Source: Phycisphaerales bacterium UBA1926
GTDB taxonomy: Bacteria > Planctomycetota > Phycisphaerae > Phycisphaerales > UBA1924
Assembly (NCBI GenBank): GCA_002337215.1
Contig: DDFO01000051.1
Coordinates: 62,779-94,543, forward strand
DNA length: 31,765 nucleotides
Reading direction: 5' to 3'
Part shown: in pieces, positions 1 to 7,763 of the stretch
How positions within the stretch are numbered: the stretch's first letter is position 1
How the letters are laid out: each line of letters begins with the position of its first letter
Position numbers and translations under genes: made by a program
The notes under the pieces: generated by a model
The model's input: the letters and a program-made list of their open reading frames with translations, nothing else
Databases searched by the model: none
What the model was told of the DNA's origin: nothing

Positions 1-727
1 GCGCCCCGGGGGCGTCAGGATTTCCCGGCGCTCGCCCTTCCAGACGCCGGTTCTTCGACGCCCGCTGGGCGGCGAGCTCGCGGAGCATCCGCCGACCCCG
101 CGCGATCCGGGTCTCGATCGTGGTCTCGGGCAGATCGAGCACCGCGCCGATCTGCCGATAACTCATCCCGCGGACGCACCGCATCAAGAGCGGCTCGCGG
201 TACCCCTCCGGGAGCGTCCGCGCGAGCGCCATCAGCCGGTCGGCCTCCTCGCGTCGGGTCACCCCGTCGGCGGTCGTGTTCTCGTCGTCGTCACCCGAGC
301 CGGGCGACCCGCGTGTGATGGCCCGGTCGCGGACCAGCTTGAGGTGCTTGCGGGACCGCTGGACGTCCCGCCCCGAGGCGCGGGCCGCGTTGATCGCGAC
401 GGTCCGCAGCCAGGGCTTGACCGCCGAGGGGTCGCGGAGCTCGCCGATCTTGCGCACGACCGCGACCGCGACCGTCTGCAACAGGTCCTCGACGTCGGTC
501 TCGCGGGGCTTGTGGGCGAGCAGGATCGCCGCGATCCACCGCCTGTGCTCGCGCCAGATCCGCTGGATCTCGGTCGGCCCGAACAGGGGCTCACCGTCCT
601 CGGGCGGGCTGACGACACGCAGACCCCCAGCGGGGGCGGCCGTCTCGGTGGCCGTGGCGGCACCGCCGGCCTCGGTACGCCCCGCGGCCCGATCGTCGAT
701 CGGGATTTGTTTGTTCTTCCCCGTCAT
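1..727 (-). CDS. ECF-type RNA polymerase sigma factor (3' end cut by the window edge)
   Basis: About 242 residues are visible and the frame is still open at base 1, so the C-terminus is missing. After a low-complexity N-terminal extension (about residues 1-50), residues 55-125 match sigma region 2: an acidic helix around VEDLLQTV, then KPWLRTVAINAAR. Residues 160-218 match sigma region 4: LMALARTLPEGYREPLLMR, then the helix-turn-helix MSYRQIGAVLDLPETTIETR. It would direct RNA polymerase core to a specific promoter set. The ATG at 727 has only a weak, distant AGGAAG upstream. The gene is divergent from tatC with 158 bp between them. No anti-sigma gene is visible, though one could lie beyond base 1. 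Family assignment is strong; target promoters are unknown. Confidence 0.9.
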   Translation of the reverse strand, partial: MTGKNKQIPIDDRAAGRTEAGGAATATETAAPAGGLRVVSPPEDGEPLFGPTEIQRIWREHRRWIAAILLAHKPRETDVEDLLQTVAVAVVRKIGELRDPSAVKPWLRTVAINAARASGRDVQRSRKHLKLVRDRAITRGSPGSGDDDENTTADGVTRREEADRLMALARTLPEGYREPLLMRCVRGMSYRQIGAVLDLPETTIETRIARGRRMLRELAAQRASKNRRLEGRAPGNPDAPGA

Positions 728-872
728 GCTGTCCCGGCTTCTTCCTACCCGGATGCGCCCGCCGGGGTTCGCCGTCGCGGTTGGTGGATGATTTGCGGAC
801 AATTTCTCGCGATCGGTCCCCATGAGAGGCCGGGGGGCCCGCCTCGGTTCGGTCGCCGGCCCCGAGGTCCAC

Positions 873-878
873 TATCGT
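873..878 (+). promoter_or_regulatory. TANNNT -10-like element before tatC
   Basis: TATCGT lies 7 nt before the tatC ATG and no Shine-Dalgarno sequence is present. The spacing puts a transcription start at or next to the ATG, as in leaderless mRNAs. No convincing -35 hexamer is seen. Confidence 0.45.
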
Positions 879-885
879 CTGCCCG

Positions 886-2214
886 ATGGCACCCTCCGCA
901 CCCACGCCGAAACTCGCCTACAAGGACCGCGACCCCGCCGAGATGTCGCTGGGCGACCACCTCGAAGAGCTCCGGCGCCGGCTGATCCTGGCGATGATCG
1001 GGATCGTCCCGCTGCTGATCGCCGCTCTGGTATTCGGGAAACCGCTGCTCGCGTTGCTCATCGACCCGCTGCGCGACGAGCTCCGCCAGGCGAGCCAGCC
1101 CTCGGGCCTGCTCGCGACGGGGCCCTTCGAAACCTTCGCGGTCTACATGCAGATCTCGCTGATCGCGACGGTGATCGTCGGCAGCCCCTGGATTCTCTAT
1201 CACCTCTGGAAGTTCATCGAACCCGGGCTCTACAGCAACGAGCGCTCGTTCGTGCACATCCTCGTGCCGCTGAGCACGATCCTCACCCTGTCGAGCGCCC
1301 TGTTTCTCTACTTCGTGATTCTCCCGGTCATCCTCGCGTTCTTCATCAACTTCGGAACCCAGCTCGGTCAGGACTCGACCCCGATCGTGCAGGTCGGCGA
1401 GGGGATCGTGCTCCCCTCGCTCCCCGTGCTCGCGGGCGACCCGCCCGACCCGAAGCTCGGCGAGCAGTGGATCAACACCGATCTGATGCAGATGCGGACG
1501 GTGGTCCCCAAGCGGGACGGCTCGCTGGCGACCATCGGCGCCGAGCTGGTCGCCGGCGCGGGCATCACCCAGCAGTACCGCGTGAGCGAGTACATCAAGA
1601 CCGTGCTGAATCTCGCGCTCGCGTTCGGGATCGGGTTCCAGACGCCGGTCGTCGTGCTGCTGCTCGGCTGGGCGGGCATCGTGACCCGGCAGACGCTGGC
1701 GAAGTACCGCAAATACGCCGTCGCGGTGTGCGTCGTCGCGGGCGCCGTGCTGACACCCGCCGACCCGCTCTCGATGATGCTGCTCGCGATCCCCCTCTAC
1801 ATCCTGTTCGAGCTGGGCATGCTGCTGCTGATCGTCTTCCCGCCCAACTGGGGCAGGCCGCGGACCGAGGAGCAGGACGCGCGTGAACCCGACGGCGACG
1901 CGGACGAGGACACCGACGGGTTCACGGACGACGGCCCGCCGCCGCTCGACTCGATGCTCGACGATGATCAGCCACGCCGCGACATCTTCGATGAGACGGT
2001 CGATGACGAAACCAACGACGACTTTGGCGACGGCTTCGGCGACGACCCGAATGCGTACGACGACCCGCCACCCCCACCCTCGGGCGGGCGCGACACCGAC
2101 CTCGGAGACGCCGACCCAGACGCCGACCCCGACGCCGACCCGGATGAAGGCCCGGATGAAGGCCCCCCCGATGAGGCCGGCGGGTCCGATCCGGACAAGG
2201 ACGGGCGCGCGTGA
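886..2214 (+). CDS. tatC: Sec-independent protein translocase subunit TatC, with loop insertion and acidic tail
   Basis: TatC is the inner-membrane receptor that binds twin-arginine signal peptides and organises the Tat pore. The N-terminal signature is present (SLGDHLEELRRRL, residues 21-33), as is the FIEPGLYSNER loop after TM2 (residues 110-120) and the C-terminal helix pair (LAFGIGFQTPVVVLLLGWAG, then LLAIPLYILFELGM). At 442 residues it is far longer than E. coli TatC (about 258). Two parts explain this: an extra segment of about 60 residues in the third external loop (about 160-230), and a disordered Asp/Pro/Gly-rich tail (about 325-442) with DPDA and DEGP repeats. The ATG at 886 gives the expected N-terminus. 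The stop overlaps the tadA start (GTGA), so the two are translationally coupled. No tatA or tatB is nearby. Confidence 0.95.
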   Translation: MAPSAPTPKLAYKDRDPAEMSLGDHLEELRRRLILAMIGIVPLLIAALVFGKPLLALLIDPLRDELRQASQPSGLLATGPFETFAVYMQISLIATVIVGSPWILYHLWKFIEPGLYSNERSFVHILVPLSTILTLSSALFLYFVILPVILAFFINFGTQLGQDSTPIVQVGEGIVLPSLPVLAGDPPDPKLGEQWINTDLMQMRTVVPKRDGSLATIGAELVAGAGITQQYRVSEYIKTVLNLALAFGIGFQTPVVVLLLGWAGIVTRQTLAKYRKYAVAVCVVAGAVLTPADPLSMMLLAIPLYILFELGMLLLIVFPPNWGRPRTEEQDAREPDGDADEDTDGFTDDGPPPLDSMLDDDQPRRDIFDETVDDETNDDFGDGFGDDPNAYDDPPPPPSGGRDTDLGDADPDADPDADPDEGPDEGPPDEAGGSDPDKDGRA

Positions 2215-2696
2215 CCGGCCATGCCGACGACTCCGGGTCCGAACTCGACGTGCGCATGATGCGGCGGGCGCTCGCCCTCGCAGAGGCCGCGGCAGAGGCG
2301 GGCGAGGTCCCCGTCGGCGCGGTGGTCTACGACACCGAGTCGGGCGAAATCCTGGGCGAGGCGGCGAACCGGCGCGAGATCGACCGCGACCCCAGCGCAC
2401 ACGCCGAGTTCATCGCGATCCGCGCCGCGTGCGCCGCGATCAATGACTTTCGGCTCAACCACTGCTCGCTCGCCGTCACGCTTGAGCCCTGCCCCATGTG
2501 CGCGGGGCTGATCGTGAACGCCCGCGTCGGGCGCGTGATCTACGGCGCCGACGACCCCAAGGCCGGGGCGGTGCGCACGCTCTATGAGATCCTGAACGAC
2601 TCCCGGCTCAACCACCGGTGCGTGGTGGTCCCGGGTGTGCTCGCCGAGGAATCGGCCGAACTGCTCCGCGCGTTCTTCCGTCGGCTGCGGAAGTAG
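2211..2696 (+). CDS. tadA: tRNA-specific adenosine deaminase TadA
   Basis: This zinc enzyme converts the wobble adenosine of tRNA-Arg(ACG) to inosine. The deaminase signature is complete: HAE at residues 64-66 (zinc ligand His64 and proton-shuttle Glu66) and PCPMC at 93-97 (zinc ligands Cys94 and Cys97). These are followed by the tRNA-deaminase hallmarks ARVGRVIYGADDPKAGA, LNHRCVVVPGVL and a C-terminal FFRRLRK. Length (161 aa) is normal. The GTG start at 2211 overlaps the tatC stop by 4 bases. An ATG pair at codons 16-17 could be an alternative start, but would leave little before the first helix. Co-transcription with tatC is likely; no functional link is implied. Confidence 0.95.
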   Translation: MTGHADDSGSELDVRMMRRALALAEAAAEAGEVPVGAVVYDTESGEILGEAANRREIDRDPSAHAEFIAIRAACAAINDFRLNHCSLAVTLEPCPMCAGLIVNARVGRVIYGADDPKAGAVRTLYEILNDSRLNHRCVVVPGVLAEESAELLRAFFRRLRK

Positions 2697-2726
2697 CGTC
2701 GGCCCCGCGCGACACGCGCCCGTCCG

Positions 2727-2732
2727 TACCAT
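2727..2732 (+). promoter_or_regulatory. TANNNT -10-like element before mutM
   Basis: TACCAT sits 5 nt before the mutM ATG in the 41-bp gap after tadA. There is no Shine-Dalgarno sequence. This fits a separate, leaderless mutM transcript. Confidence 0.4.
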
Positions 2733-2737
2733 CGCCC

Positions 2738-3643
2738 ATGCCCGAGCTTCCCGAGGTCGAGACGCTGCGCCGGTCGATCGAGCCGGCCCTGGTCGGACGG
2801 ACAATCCGCGCCGTCGAGATCCGGAGGCGCGACATGGTCAGCGGGCCGGGCGATCCCGTGGGTGGTTTCTCGCGAGCTGCGGGCGCTCCAACCCCGGTAC
2901 GGCTCGCGCCGACCTGGCTGCTCGAGGGCCTGACCATCCGCGGCACCGCGCGCCGCGGCAAGCAGCTCGCGATCGAGGCCGAGCAGTCCACGGCGGGCCG
3001 CACGACTGGCGATCCATCTGGCGACGCACCGGCGGTCGTCATCCAGCTCGGCATGACCGGCTCGGTCAGCGCACTCGATCGAAACGCCGACCTCCCGGCG
3101 CACACACACGTCCTCTGGAGGCTCGACAACGGGCGTCAGATCGCGTTCAGTGATCCCCGCCGGTTCGGCCTCGTCCGGGCGCTCCCGAACGGCACACGCG
3201 ACGCCTGGGCCGATCTGGGACCCGACGCGCTCACGATCCGCGGGAAGGCCCTCGCCGACCGGCTCGTCGGAACGCGGCGCGCGATCAAGGCCGCCCTGCT
3301 CGATCAGCAGGTTCTCGCGGGTGTCGGGAACATCTACGCCGACGAATCGCTGTTCGCCGCCCGGCTGCACCCCGAGGATCCCGCCGGTGACATCCCCCCG
3401 GACCGGGTCGCCCTGCTCGCGACCAGCGTCCGCCGAATCCTGCGGCAGGCAATCGAGCGGGGCGGTTCGACGATCCGCGACTACCGGGACGGGTCGGGCA
3501 ACGCCGGGGCGTACCAGCGGTCCCACCGTGTCTATGGGCGGACGGGCCTTCCCTGCCGCTCGTGCGGCACCCCGCTGGCCGGTCTGCGGGTCGCACAGCG
3601 AGCCACGGTCTTCTGCGAGCGGTGTCAACCCCGGAACGGGTGA
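2738..3643 (+). CDS. mutM: Formamidopyrimidine-DNA glycosylase (Fpg/MutM)
   Basis: This base-excision repair enzyme removes 8-oxoguanine and formamidopyrimidines and nicks the abasic site. The start is fixed by the MPELPEVET N-terminus, where Pro2 is the Schiff-base nucleophile and Glu3 is catalytic. Lys75 in ARRGKQL corresponds to the conserved Lys57 of E. coli; the shift reflects an insertion of about 18 residues (about 36-54, VSGPGDPVGGFSRAAGAPTP). DPRRFG and QQVLAGVGNIYADE are intact. The C-terminal zinc finger has Cys273, Cys276, Cys293 and Cys296. Length is 301 aa against about 270 in E. coli. It converges on dnaA across the putative origin. Confidence 0.96.
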   Translation: MPELPEVETLRRSIEPALVGRTIRAVEIRRRDMVSGPGDPVGGFSRAAGAPTPVRLAPTWLLEGLTIRGTARRGKQLAIEAEQSTAGRTTGDPSGDAPAVVIQLGMTGSVSALDRNADLPAHTHVLWRLDNGRQIAFSDPRRFGLVRALPNGTRDAWADLGPDALTIRGKALADRLVGTRRAIKAALLDQQVLAGVGNIYADESLFAARLHPEDPAGDIPPDRVALLATSVRRILRQAIERGGSTIRDYRDGSGNAGAYQRSHRVYGRTGLPCRSCGTPLAGLRVAQRATVFCERCQPRNG

Positions 3644-3677
3644 TTCCACCGTGGTTCTACCGGCAGTCCTGCACGAG

Positions 3678-3686
3678 TCATCCACA
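3678..3686 (+). promoter_or_regulatory. DnaA box, one mismatch
   Basis: TCATCCACA differs from the TTATCCACA consensus at one base. It is followed by ATCG, as is the perfect box at 3996. A weaker inverted copy (TGTGGAGAC, two mismatches) is at 3692-3700. Confidence 0.5.
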
Positions 3687-3735
3687 ATCGCTGTGGAGAC
3701 TTTGCAAGCCCCGCGGCTCCCCGCCGGGTGGGTCT

Positions 3736-3780
3736 CTCTTTCCCTTTAATCCAATATGAATAAGGGATGAAGATAGTTTA
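3736..3780. other. AT-rich stretch, candidate DNA unwinding element
   Basis: This is among the most AT-rich stretches in the window, including TTTAATCCAATATGAATAA, and stands out from GC-rich surroundings. It lies within the same gap as the DnaA boxes. The role is inferred. Confidence 0.35.
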
Positions 3781-3984
3781 GACGCTGTCAACTCGTGGAG
3801 AGCCGACGACTGAACTCCCGTAAGCCCCTTTCAACAAGGGATTTGACGGAAGGTTGCCCGATACGAACAAACTGTCGGTTGTCTGTCGCTGGCGCTCGGT
3901 ACTCGTCAGTTCATGGCCGTCTCCGGGAAACCGACCCAATCCGGCCTGATGAAAGCGGAACCCGGACCGCGCGCCGCCGAGCGC

Positions 3985-4004
3985 TCATCCACGGGTTATC
4001 CACA
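3985..4004 (+). promoter_or_regulatory. DnaA box pair, one perfect
   Basis: TCATCCACG (3985-3993, two mismatches) is followed two bases later by the perfect consensus TTATCCACA (3996-4004), 8 bp from the dnaA stop codon. Confidence 0.65.
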
Positions 4005-4012
4005 ATCGGTTG

Positions 4013-5563
4013 TCAGTTGGAGCCGGCCGCGCCGAGAGCTTGGGATTCGAGGGTCGAGAGCATGGTCGCAAACCCGTCGTCCTGATCCTGTTTGGCGGTT
4101 ACGCTCTTGACGGCATGGATCACCGTGGAGTGGTCTCGGCCGCCGAATTGGGCACCGATCTCCTCGAGCGAGAGCCGGGTGTGGGACCGTGCGAGGAACA
4201 TGCAGATCTGCCTGGGGAGGCTGATCGACTGGTGCCGTCGTTTGCCCAGCAGGTCCACGCGCTTGACGTCGAAGTAGGCGCAGACGACCTGGATGATGTC
4301 TTCGATCGAGGGCTGGGGCTTGGTCTCGCGGATCTGCTCGCCGAACGCCTTGCGGGCGAGATCGAGGGTGATCTCCGTCCCGTCCATCGACGCGAAGACC
4401 TGGAGCTGGGTGATCGCCCCCTCGAGCTCGCGGATGTTGGTCGCGAAGCGGGAGGCGACAAACTCCGCAACGCCCTGGCCCAGCTCGATGCCCCGCAGGC
4501 GGGCCTTGGTGAACAGGATCGCGACCCGCGTCTCGAAGGTGGGGCGCGCGATCTCGGCGACCAGCCCCGACTGAAACCGCGAGACGAGGCGGCTCTCGAG
4601 ATTCGGGATCTGGGAAGGCGGCGCGTCCGAGGAGATGATGATCTGCTTCTGCATCGCGTGCAGGCTGTTGAAGGTGTGGAAGAACTCTTCCTGGCTCCGC
4701 TCCCGGCTCGTCAGAAAGTGGATGTCGTCGATCACCAGCGCGTCCACCTCGCGGAAGCGGTGGCGGAACTCGCCCATCTGGTTGTTCTGCACGCTCTGCA
4801 TGAACTCGTTGATGAACTCGTCGCACGAGACATAGTGCAGCACCGCGTCGGGCCGGTCGGCGCGGATCTGGAGGCAGATCGCCTGCAGAAGGTGCGTCTT
4901 GCCCAGGCCGACGTCGCCGTGGATGAACAGCGGGTTGTACGAGCGGCCCGGGTTCTCGGCGACCGCGATCGCCGCGGAATAGGCCCAGCGGTTGCCCTCG
5001 CCCATGACGAAGTTGTCGAAGGTGTGATCGGGGTTGAGAAACAGCGAGCCCGCGATCCCGCGCGAGACCTCGGACGATCCGAACGGGGACGAGCCCGACC
5101 CGGTCATCCCCGCGGGGACGCCGTCGCGCTTCTTGTGCAGCGGGCCCTGGCGGTTCGGGTCCAGCGCGCGCGGCGTGCGCGGGTCATCGGCGTGAGCCGA
5201 CCGTGCCGACGACAGCGTGGTCTTCGGCGTCACCGGTGTGTCTGTGGTCTGGGGGGGCCGCTTCGTGTCGCGGTGCGCGGCCCGGCCGGGCGCCTTCGGC
5301 GGCGCCGGCGCATCGTCGCCCGGGCCAAGGAAGCGCACGCCAAGCAGGCTGTTGGAGGCGATCTGGGCGGCGTCCACGAACGCGTCCACGCAGGCTCGGC
5401 GGAGGTAATCGCGGTGCACCTCGTTGTCGGCGCGCAGAAAGACCGAACCCTCGGCAACGGTCACCGGAGTGAGATCATCGAACCAATGACGGCAGAGCGC
5501 GGGATGATGCCTACGCAGGTGCGCAAGCATTCCATCCCAGATCTCGCGATCCGGATCGGTCAT
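4013..5563 (-). CDS. dnaA: Chromosomal replication initiator DnaA
   Basis: This ATP-dependent initiator binds DnaA boxes, opens the origin and loads helicase. All domains are present in the 516-aa product: an N-terminal interaction domain (about 1-85), a long Pro/Ser/Thr-rich linker (about 85-170), the AAA+ core with Walker A GDVGLGKT (216-223) and Walker B LVIDD (276-280), and the C-terminal box-binding domain with signature GGRDHSTVIHAVKSV (about 474-488). The ATG at 5563 is chosen because GAGG lies 9 nt upstream; a TTG five codons earlier is the alternative. The gene has its own promoter at 5679-5707 and a leader hairpin at 5584-5605. It converges on mutM across the putative origin. Confidence 0.97.
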   Translation of the reverse strand: MTDPDREIWDGMLAHLRRHHPALCRHWFDDLTPVTVAEGSVFLRADNEVHRDYLRRACVDAFVDAAQIASNSLLGVRFLGPGDDAPAPPKAPGRAAHRDTKRPPQTTDTPVTPKTTLSSARSAHADDPRTPRALDPNRQGPLHKKRDGVPAGMTGSGSSPFGSSEVSRGIAGSLFLNPDHTFDNFVMGEGNRWAYSAAIAVAENPGRSYNPLFIHGDVGLGKTHLLQAICLQIRADRPDAVLHYVSCDEFINEFMQSVQNNQMGEFRHRFREVDALVIDDIHFLTSRERSQEEFFHTFNSLHAMQKQIIISSDAPPSQIPNLESRLVSRFQSGLVAEIARPTFETRVAILFTKARLRGIELGQGVAEFVASRFATNIRELEGAITQLQVFASMDGTEITLDLARKAFGEQIRETKPQPSIEDIIQVVCAYFDVKRVDLLGKRRHQSISLPRQICMFLARSHTRLSLEEIGAQFGGRDHSTVIHAVKSVTAKQDQDDGFATMLSTLESQALGAAGSN

Positions 5564-5583
5564 GTGCAACAGCCTCAAACAGA

Positions 5584-5605
5584 CCGACTGAAAAGAATCA
5601 GTCGG
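5584..5605 (-). promoter_or_regulatory. Hairpin in the dnaA mRNA leader
   Basis: Perfect 8-bp arms CCGACTGA and TCAGTCGG enclose a 6-base loop. The hairpin lies within the predicted leader and ends about 7 nt before the GAGG ribosome site. No U-run follows, so it is not a simple terminator. It could affect translation or bind a regulator as DNA; both are inference. Confidence 0.6.
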
Positions 5606-5678
5606 GATTCACCACTTCTTTCGACGCTCGATCCAACACCGCGGGCGTCGCCGCCCTCCCTCCGATGAAGGACTCGCC

Positions 5679-5707
5679 AAGATAGTTGCTTGCCCGCCCC
5701 GTGTCAA
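5679..5707 (-). promoter_or_regulatory. dnaA promoter, sigma70-type
   Basis: On the minus strand a perfect -35 TTGACA (5702-5707) is followed by a 17-nt spacer and -10 TATCTT (5679-5684). This predicts a start near 5672 and a leader of about 109 nt for dnaA. It is the best housekeeping-type promoter found in the window. Confidence 0.75.
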
Positions 5708-5786
5708 TCGGTGACGAACCTCGCACCCATCGAAACGCCATCAATCGGGAACGATCACGGAGACGCGCCGCAGAAACACGGGATGC

Positions 5787-6719
5787 TTACCCGCCCCGCG
5801 CCATGAGCTCGCGCTCGCGCTGCTCCGCCGCCTCCGCCTGCTGCTCGTAGCGCGCACGATTCCGCCTGTGATCCATGAGGAAATGCACCTTCTCGGCCTT
5901 GTCGCCGCACAACGCGTCGACGCGATCGCGTGCAAACTGCATGTGCGTCCGCCGGCTCACGTGCGTGAGCACGAGCGACTCGCACTCGAGCACACGCAAC
6001 CACTCGGCGATGTCGTTGACGTGCATGTGCATGCCGATCTTGGCGCGCTCGACATGGTCCGGCTCGAGGAACGTGCACTCGCAGATCACGATCTTGGCGG
6101 TCCGCACCGAGTCGTGCACAAGATGTGGGCCCGGGAGCGTGTCGCCGAGGTACGCGATCAGCGGCACCTCGAGATGGCGCACGATTTCTTCGCCGCGCTC
6201 CTTGAGCTCGCGCAATTTTTCTTGCGGGAGTTCGCGGTATTCGTCTTTGAGCTTCGTGCGCTTCTCGACAATCGTGTACCCCACCGCCGGGCAGGTGTGC
6301 TCGACCTCGATCGGGCGCAGGAAGATGTTGTTCTTGATCTGCAGTTCCTGGCCCGGCACCAGCGTGTTGAGCTCGTACGGCGTCTTCTGCCGCTCGAGAT
6401 TCACGAACCCGGACATCATCCCGCGGATGTCCTTGGCGATCCGCTCGTCGCAGACGATCGTCCCGGGACCCATGCCCTGGAAATTCCGCTGGCTGCACCA
6501 GTACGCCAGGCCGCCGATGTGATCCATATGCCCGTGGCTGATCACCGCGTACTTGCACGCCAGCGACGCACGCAGGCACGCGCCCATGTCAAAGCAGACA
6601 TCGAGTTCGGGGATCTGGATACACGTCGCCTCGCCGGCGACCGAAACCCCCTGCACGCGGTAGGGAGGAAAGTACAAAAACCCCTGGGTGTGGTCACGCG
6701 GGGGGGGCTTGGGGATCAT
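5787..6719 (-). CDS. Metallo-beta-lactamase fold hydrolase, RNase Z-like
   Basis: The 310-aa product carries the zinc motif SHGHMDH (His62, His64, Asp66, His67), then IEVEHT, a metal-bridging Asp in YLGDT, MHMHVNDIAEWL and LTHVSRRT. The last two resemble the HLT- and THFSxR-type motifs of RNase Z, the tRNA 3'-end endonuclease. A Lys/Glu/Arg-rich helical insert (about 170-205) and a charged C-terminal tail are present. A tRNA-processing role is possible, but other hydrolases share this architecture. The ATG at 6719 is chosen because AGGAG lies 6 nt upstream; the frame stays open far upstream, but that part is antisense to the next gene. No partner gene is adjacent on the same strand. Confidence 0.85.
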   Translation of the reverse strand: MIPKPPPRDHTQGFLYFPPYRVQGVSVAGEATCIQIPELDVCFDMGACLRASLACKYAVISHGHMDHIGGLAYWCSQRNFQGMGPGTIVCDERIAKDIRGMMSGFVNLERQKTPYELNTLVPGQELQIKNNIFLRPIEVEHTCPAVGYTIVEKRTKLKDEYRELPQEKLRELKERGEEIVRHLEVPLIAYLGDTLPGPHLVHDSVRTAKIVICECTFLEPDHVERAKIGMHMHVNDIAEWLRVLECESLVLTHVSRRTHMQFARDRVDALCGDKAEKVHFLMDHRRNRARYEQQAEAAEQRERELMARGG

Positions 6720-6868
6720 GGTGTGCTCCTGGCAATGCGGGAAGGCGGCGGGTGAGCCGGCCCCCGAGGGTGCATTCTCGGTCGGTCCGCGACTGTAGGA
6801 GATCGGGGGCGTCCCGACGACCCCGCCCAGACACCACCCCCTCGCGACGGCACCCACGCCATCCCGGC

Positions 6869-6874
6869 TACGCT
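6869..6874 (+). promoter_or_regulatory. TANNNT -10-like element before the TVP38-like gene
   Basis: TACGCT lies 7 nt before the ATG, followed by TTG. The same hexamer, the same next two bases (TG) and the same 7-nt gap occur before trpE. No Shine-Dalgarno sequence is present. Confidence 0.45.
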
Positions 6875-6881
6875 TGCGGCG

Positions 6882-7763
6882 ATGCCCGACCACCCAGACA
6901 CACCGAGCAACGGCCCCGCGTCGGACGGAGCGCCCGATCCCGAGCGGATCGAGGCCGCGACCGAGCAGGCCGACTTCGCCGACGAACTCCCGATGGAGGG
7001 CGCCGTCGCCCCCAGTGCCTTCCAACGGCTCGGCGCCGCCGCCTGGCTCGGGGTCGCGTGGGCGGTGATGCCCGCGCTGGGCGGGTTCGCGCTGCTCTAC
7101 TACATCCGCGATGTCAGCGAGTGGCTCGCGTCGCTGGGCGGTGCGGGGGTGTTCGTCTACGTCGCCGCGTTCGTTGTCGCCGCGGGGCTGGGGCTCCTGC
7201 CCACGTACGCCCAGGCGTTCCTGGGCGGCTGGGCGTTCGGGCCGGTCGTCGGCACCTTCGCGGCGTTGATCGGGTTCGTCGGCGCGTCCGCCCTCGGCAG
7301 GCCCATCGCCGAACGCGTGGGCCGCGAGCGCGTCGACGAAGAGATGGCGCGCAACACACGGGCGCGGGCCGTCCGCGACGCGCTGGTGGGCTCGGGCCCG
7401 CTCAAAACGCTCGGCATCGTCACGCTCGTGCGCATCCCGCCCAATTCGCCGTTCAGCCTGACGAACCTGGTGCTCTCGACGACCCGCGTGCCCTGGTGGA
7501 TCTACCTCGTCGCGACGGCCGCGGGGATGCTGCCCCGCACGGCCCTCGTCGTCTGGATCGGCTCGCAGGTCGACGACGCGCTGACCAAGCAGGGCATCAA
7601 GGACGCGAAGCCCGACTGGATGATCTGGGTCTCGATCGTCGCGGCCGTCGTCGTGCTCGGGATCATCGCCCATATCGGCAACAAGGCGATCGAGAAGGTC
7701 ACGGCCCAGGAAGACGCCGGCGAATCCGAGAACGAGCCATCGGCCGACAACGCCTCAGGCTGA
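6882..7763 (+). CDS. TVP38/TMEM64 (VTT domain) family membrane protein
   Basis: After a polar N-terminus (about 1-45), the 293-aa product has several hydrophobic helices starting near residues 52 and 88. The VTT-domain core is LPTYAQAFLGGWAFGPVVG (106-124), followed by IGFVGASALGR. A second conserved block reads LVRIPPNSPFSLTNLVL, then another helix (WIYLVATAAGMLPRTALVV) and a last one at about 246-266. The C-terminus is acidic and polar. The family includes DedA-like proteins and eukaryotic lipid scramblases; a role in membrane lipid movement or homeostasis is inferred from the family only. Its last 9 bp overlap the end of the convergent aminotransferase gene. Confidence 0.85.
   Translation: MPDHPDTPSNGPASDGAPDPERIEAATEQADFADELPMEGAVAPSAFQRLGAAAWLGVAWAVMPALGGFALLYYIRDVSEWLASLGGAGVFVYVAAFVVAAGLGLLPTYAQAFLGGWAFGPVVGTFAALIGFVGASALGRPIAERVGRERVDEEMARNTRARAVRDALVGSGPLKTLGIVTLVRIPPNSPFSLTNLVLSTTRVPWWIYLVATAAGMLPRTALVVWIGSQVDDALTKQGIKDAKPDWMIWVSIVAAVVVLGIIAHIGNKAIEKVTAQEDAGESENEPSADNASG

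Larger units (their letters stand above)
3644..4012. other. Putative chromosomal origin (oriC) between mutM and dnaA
   Basis: This 369-bp gap has no convincing gene. It holds one consensus DnaA box, two or three near-consensus boxes at its two ends, and a clearly AT-rich stretch (about 3736-3780) that could be the unwinding element. A small CCCTT/AAGGG hairpin lies at 3826-3840. The position right after the dnaA stop codon is typical of bacterial origins. Only a few boxes are visible, so origin function is an inference. Confidence 0.55.

Noticed and set aside
745..2400. Long open frame on the minus strand opposite tatC
   Set aside because: Arg/Asp/Glu-rich with no recognisable domain, fully antisense to tatC and tadA. 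Long antisense frames are expected in GC-rich DNA.
3913..4110. 65-codon plus-strand frame across the putative origin
   Set aside because: Runs through the DnaA boxes and into the dnaA 3' end antisense; no support as a gene.
5787..7673. 628-residue frame including the RNase Z-like gene
   Set aside because: The part upstream of 6719 is antisense to the TVP38-like gene. The Shine-Dalgarno site and domain start place the true start at 6719.
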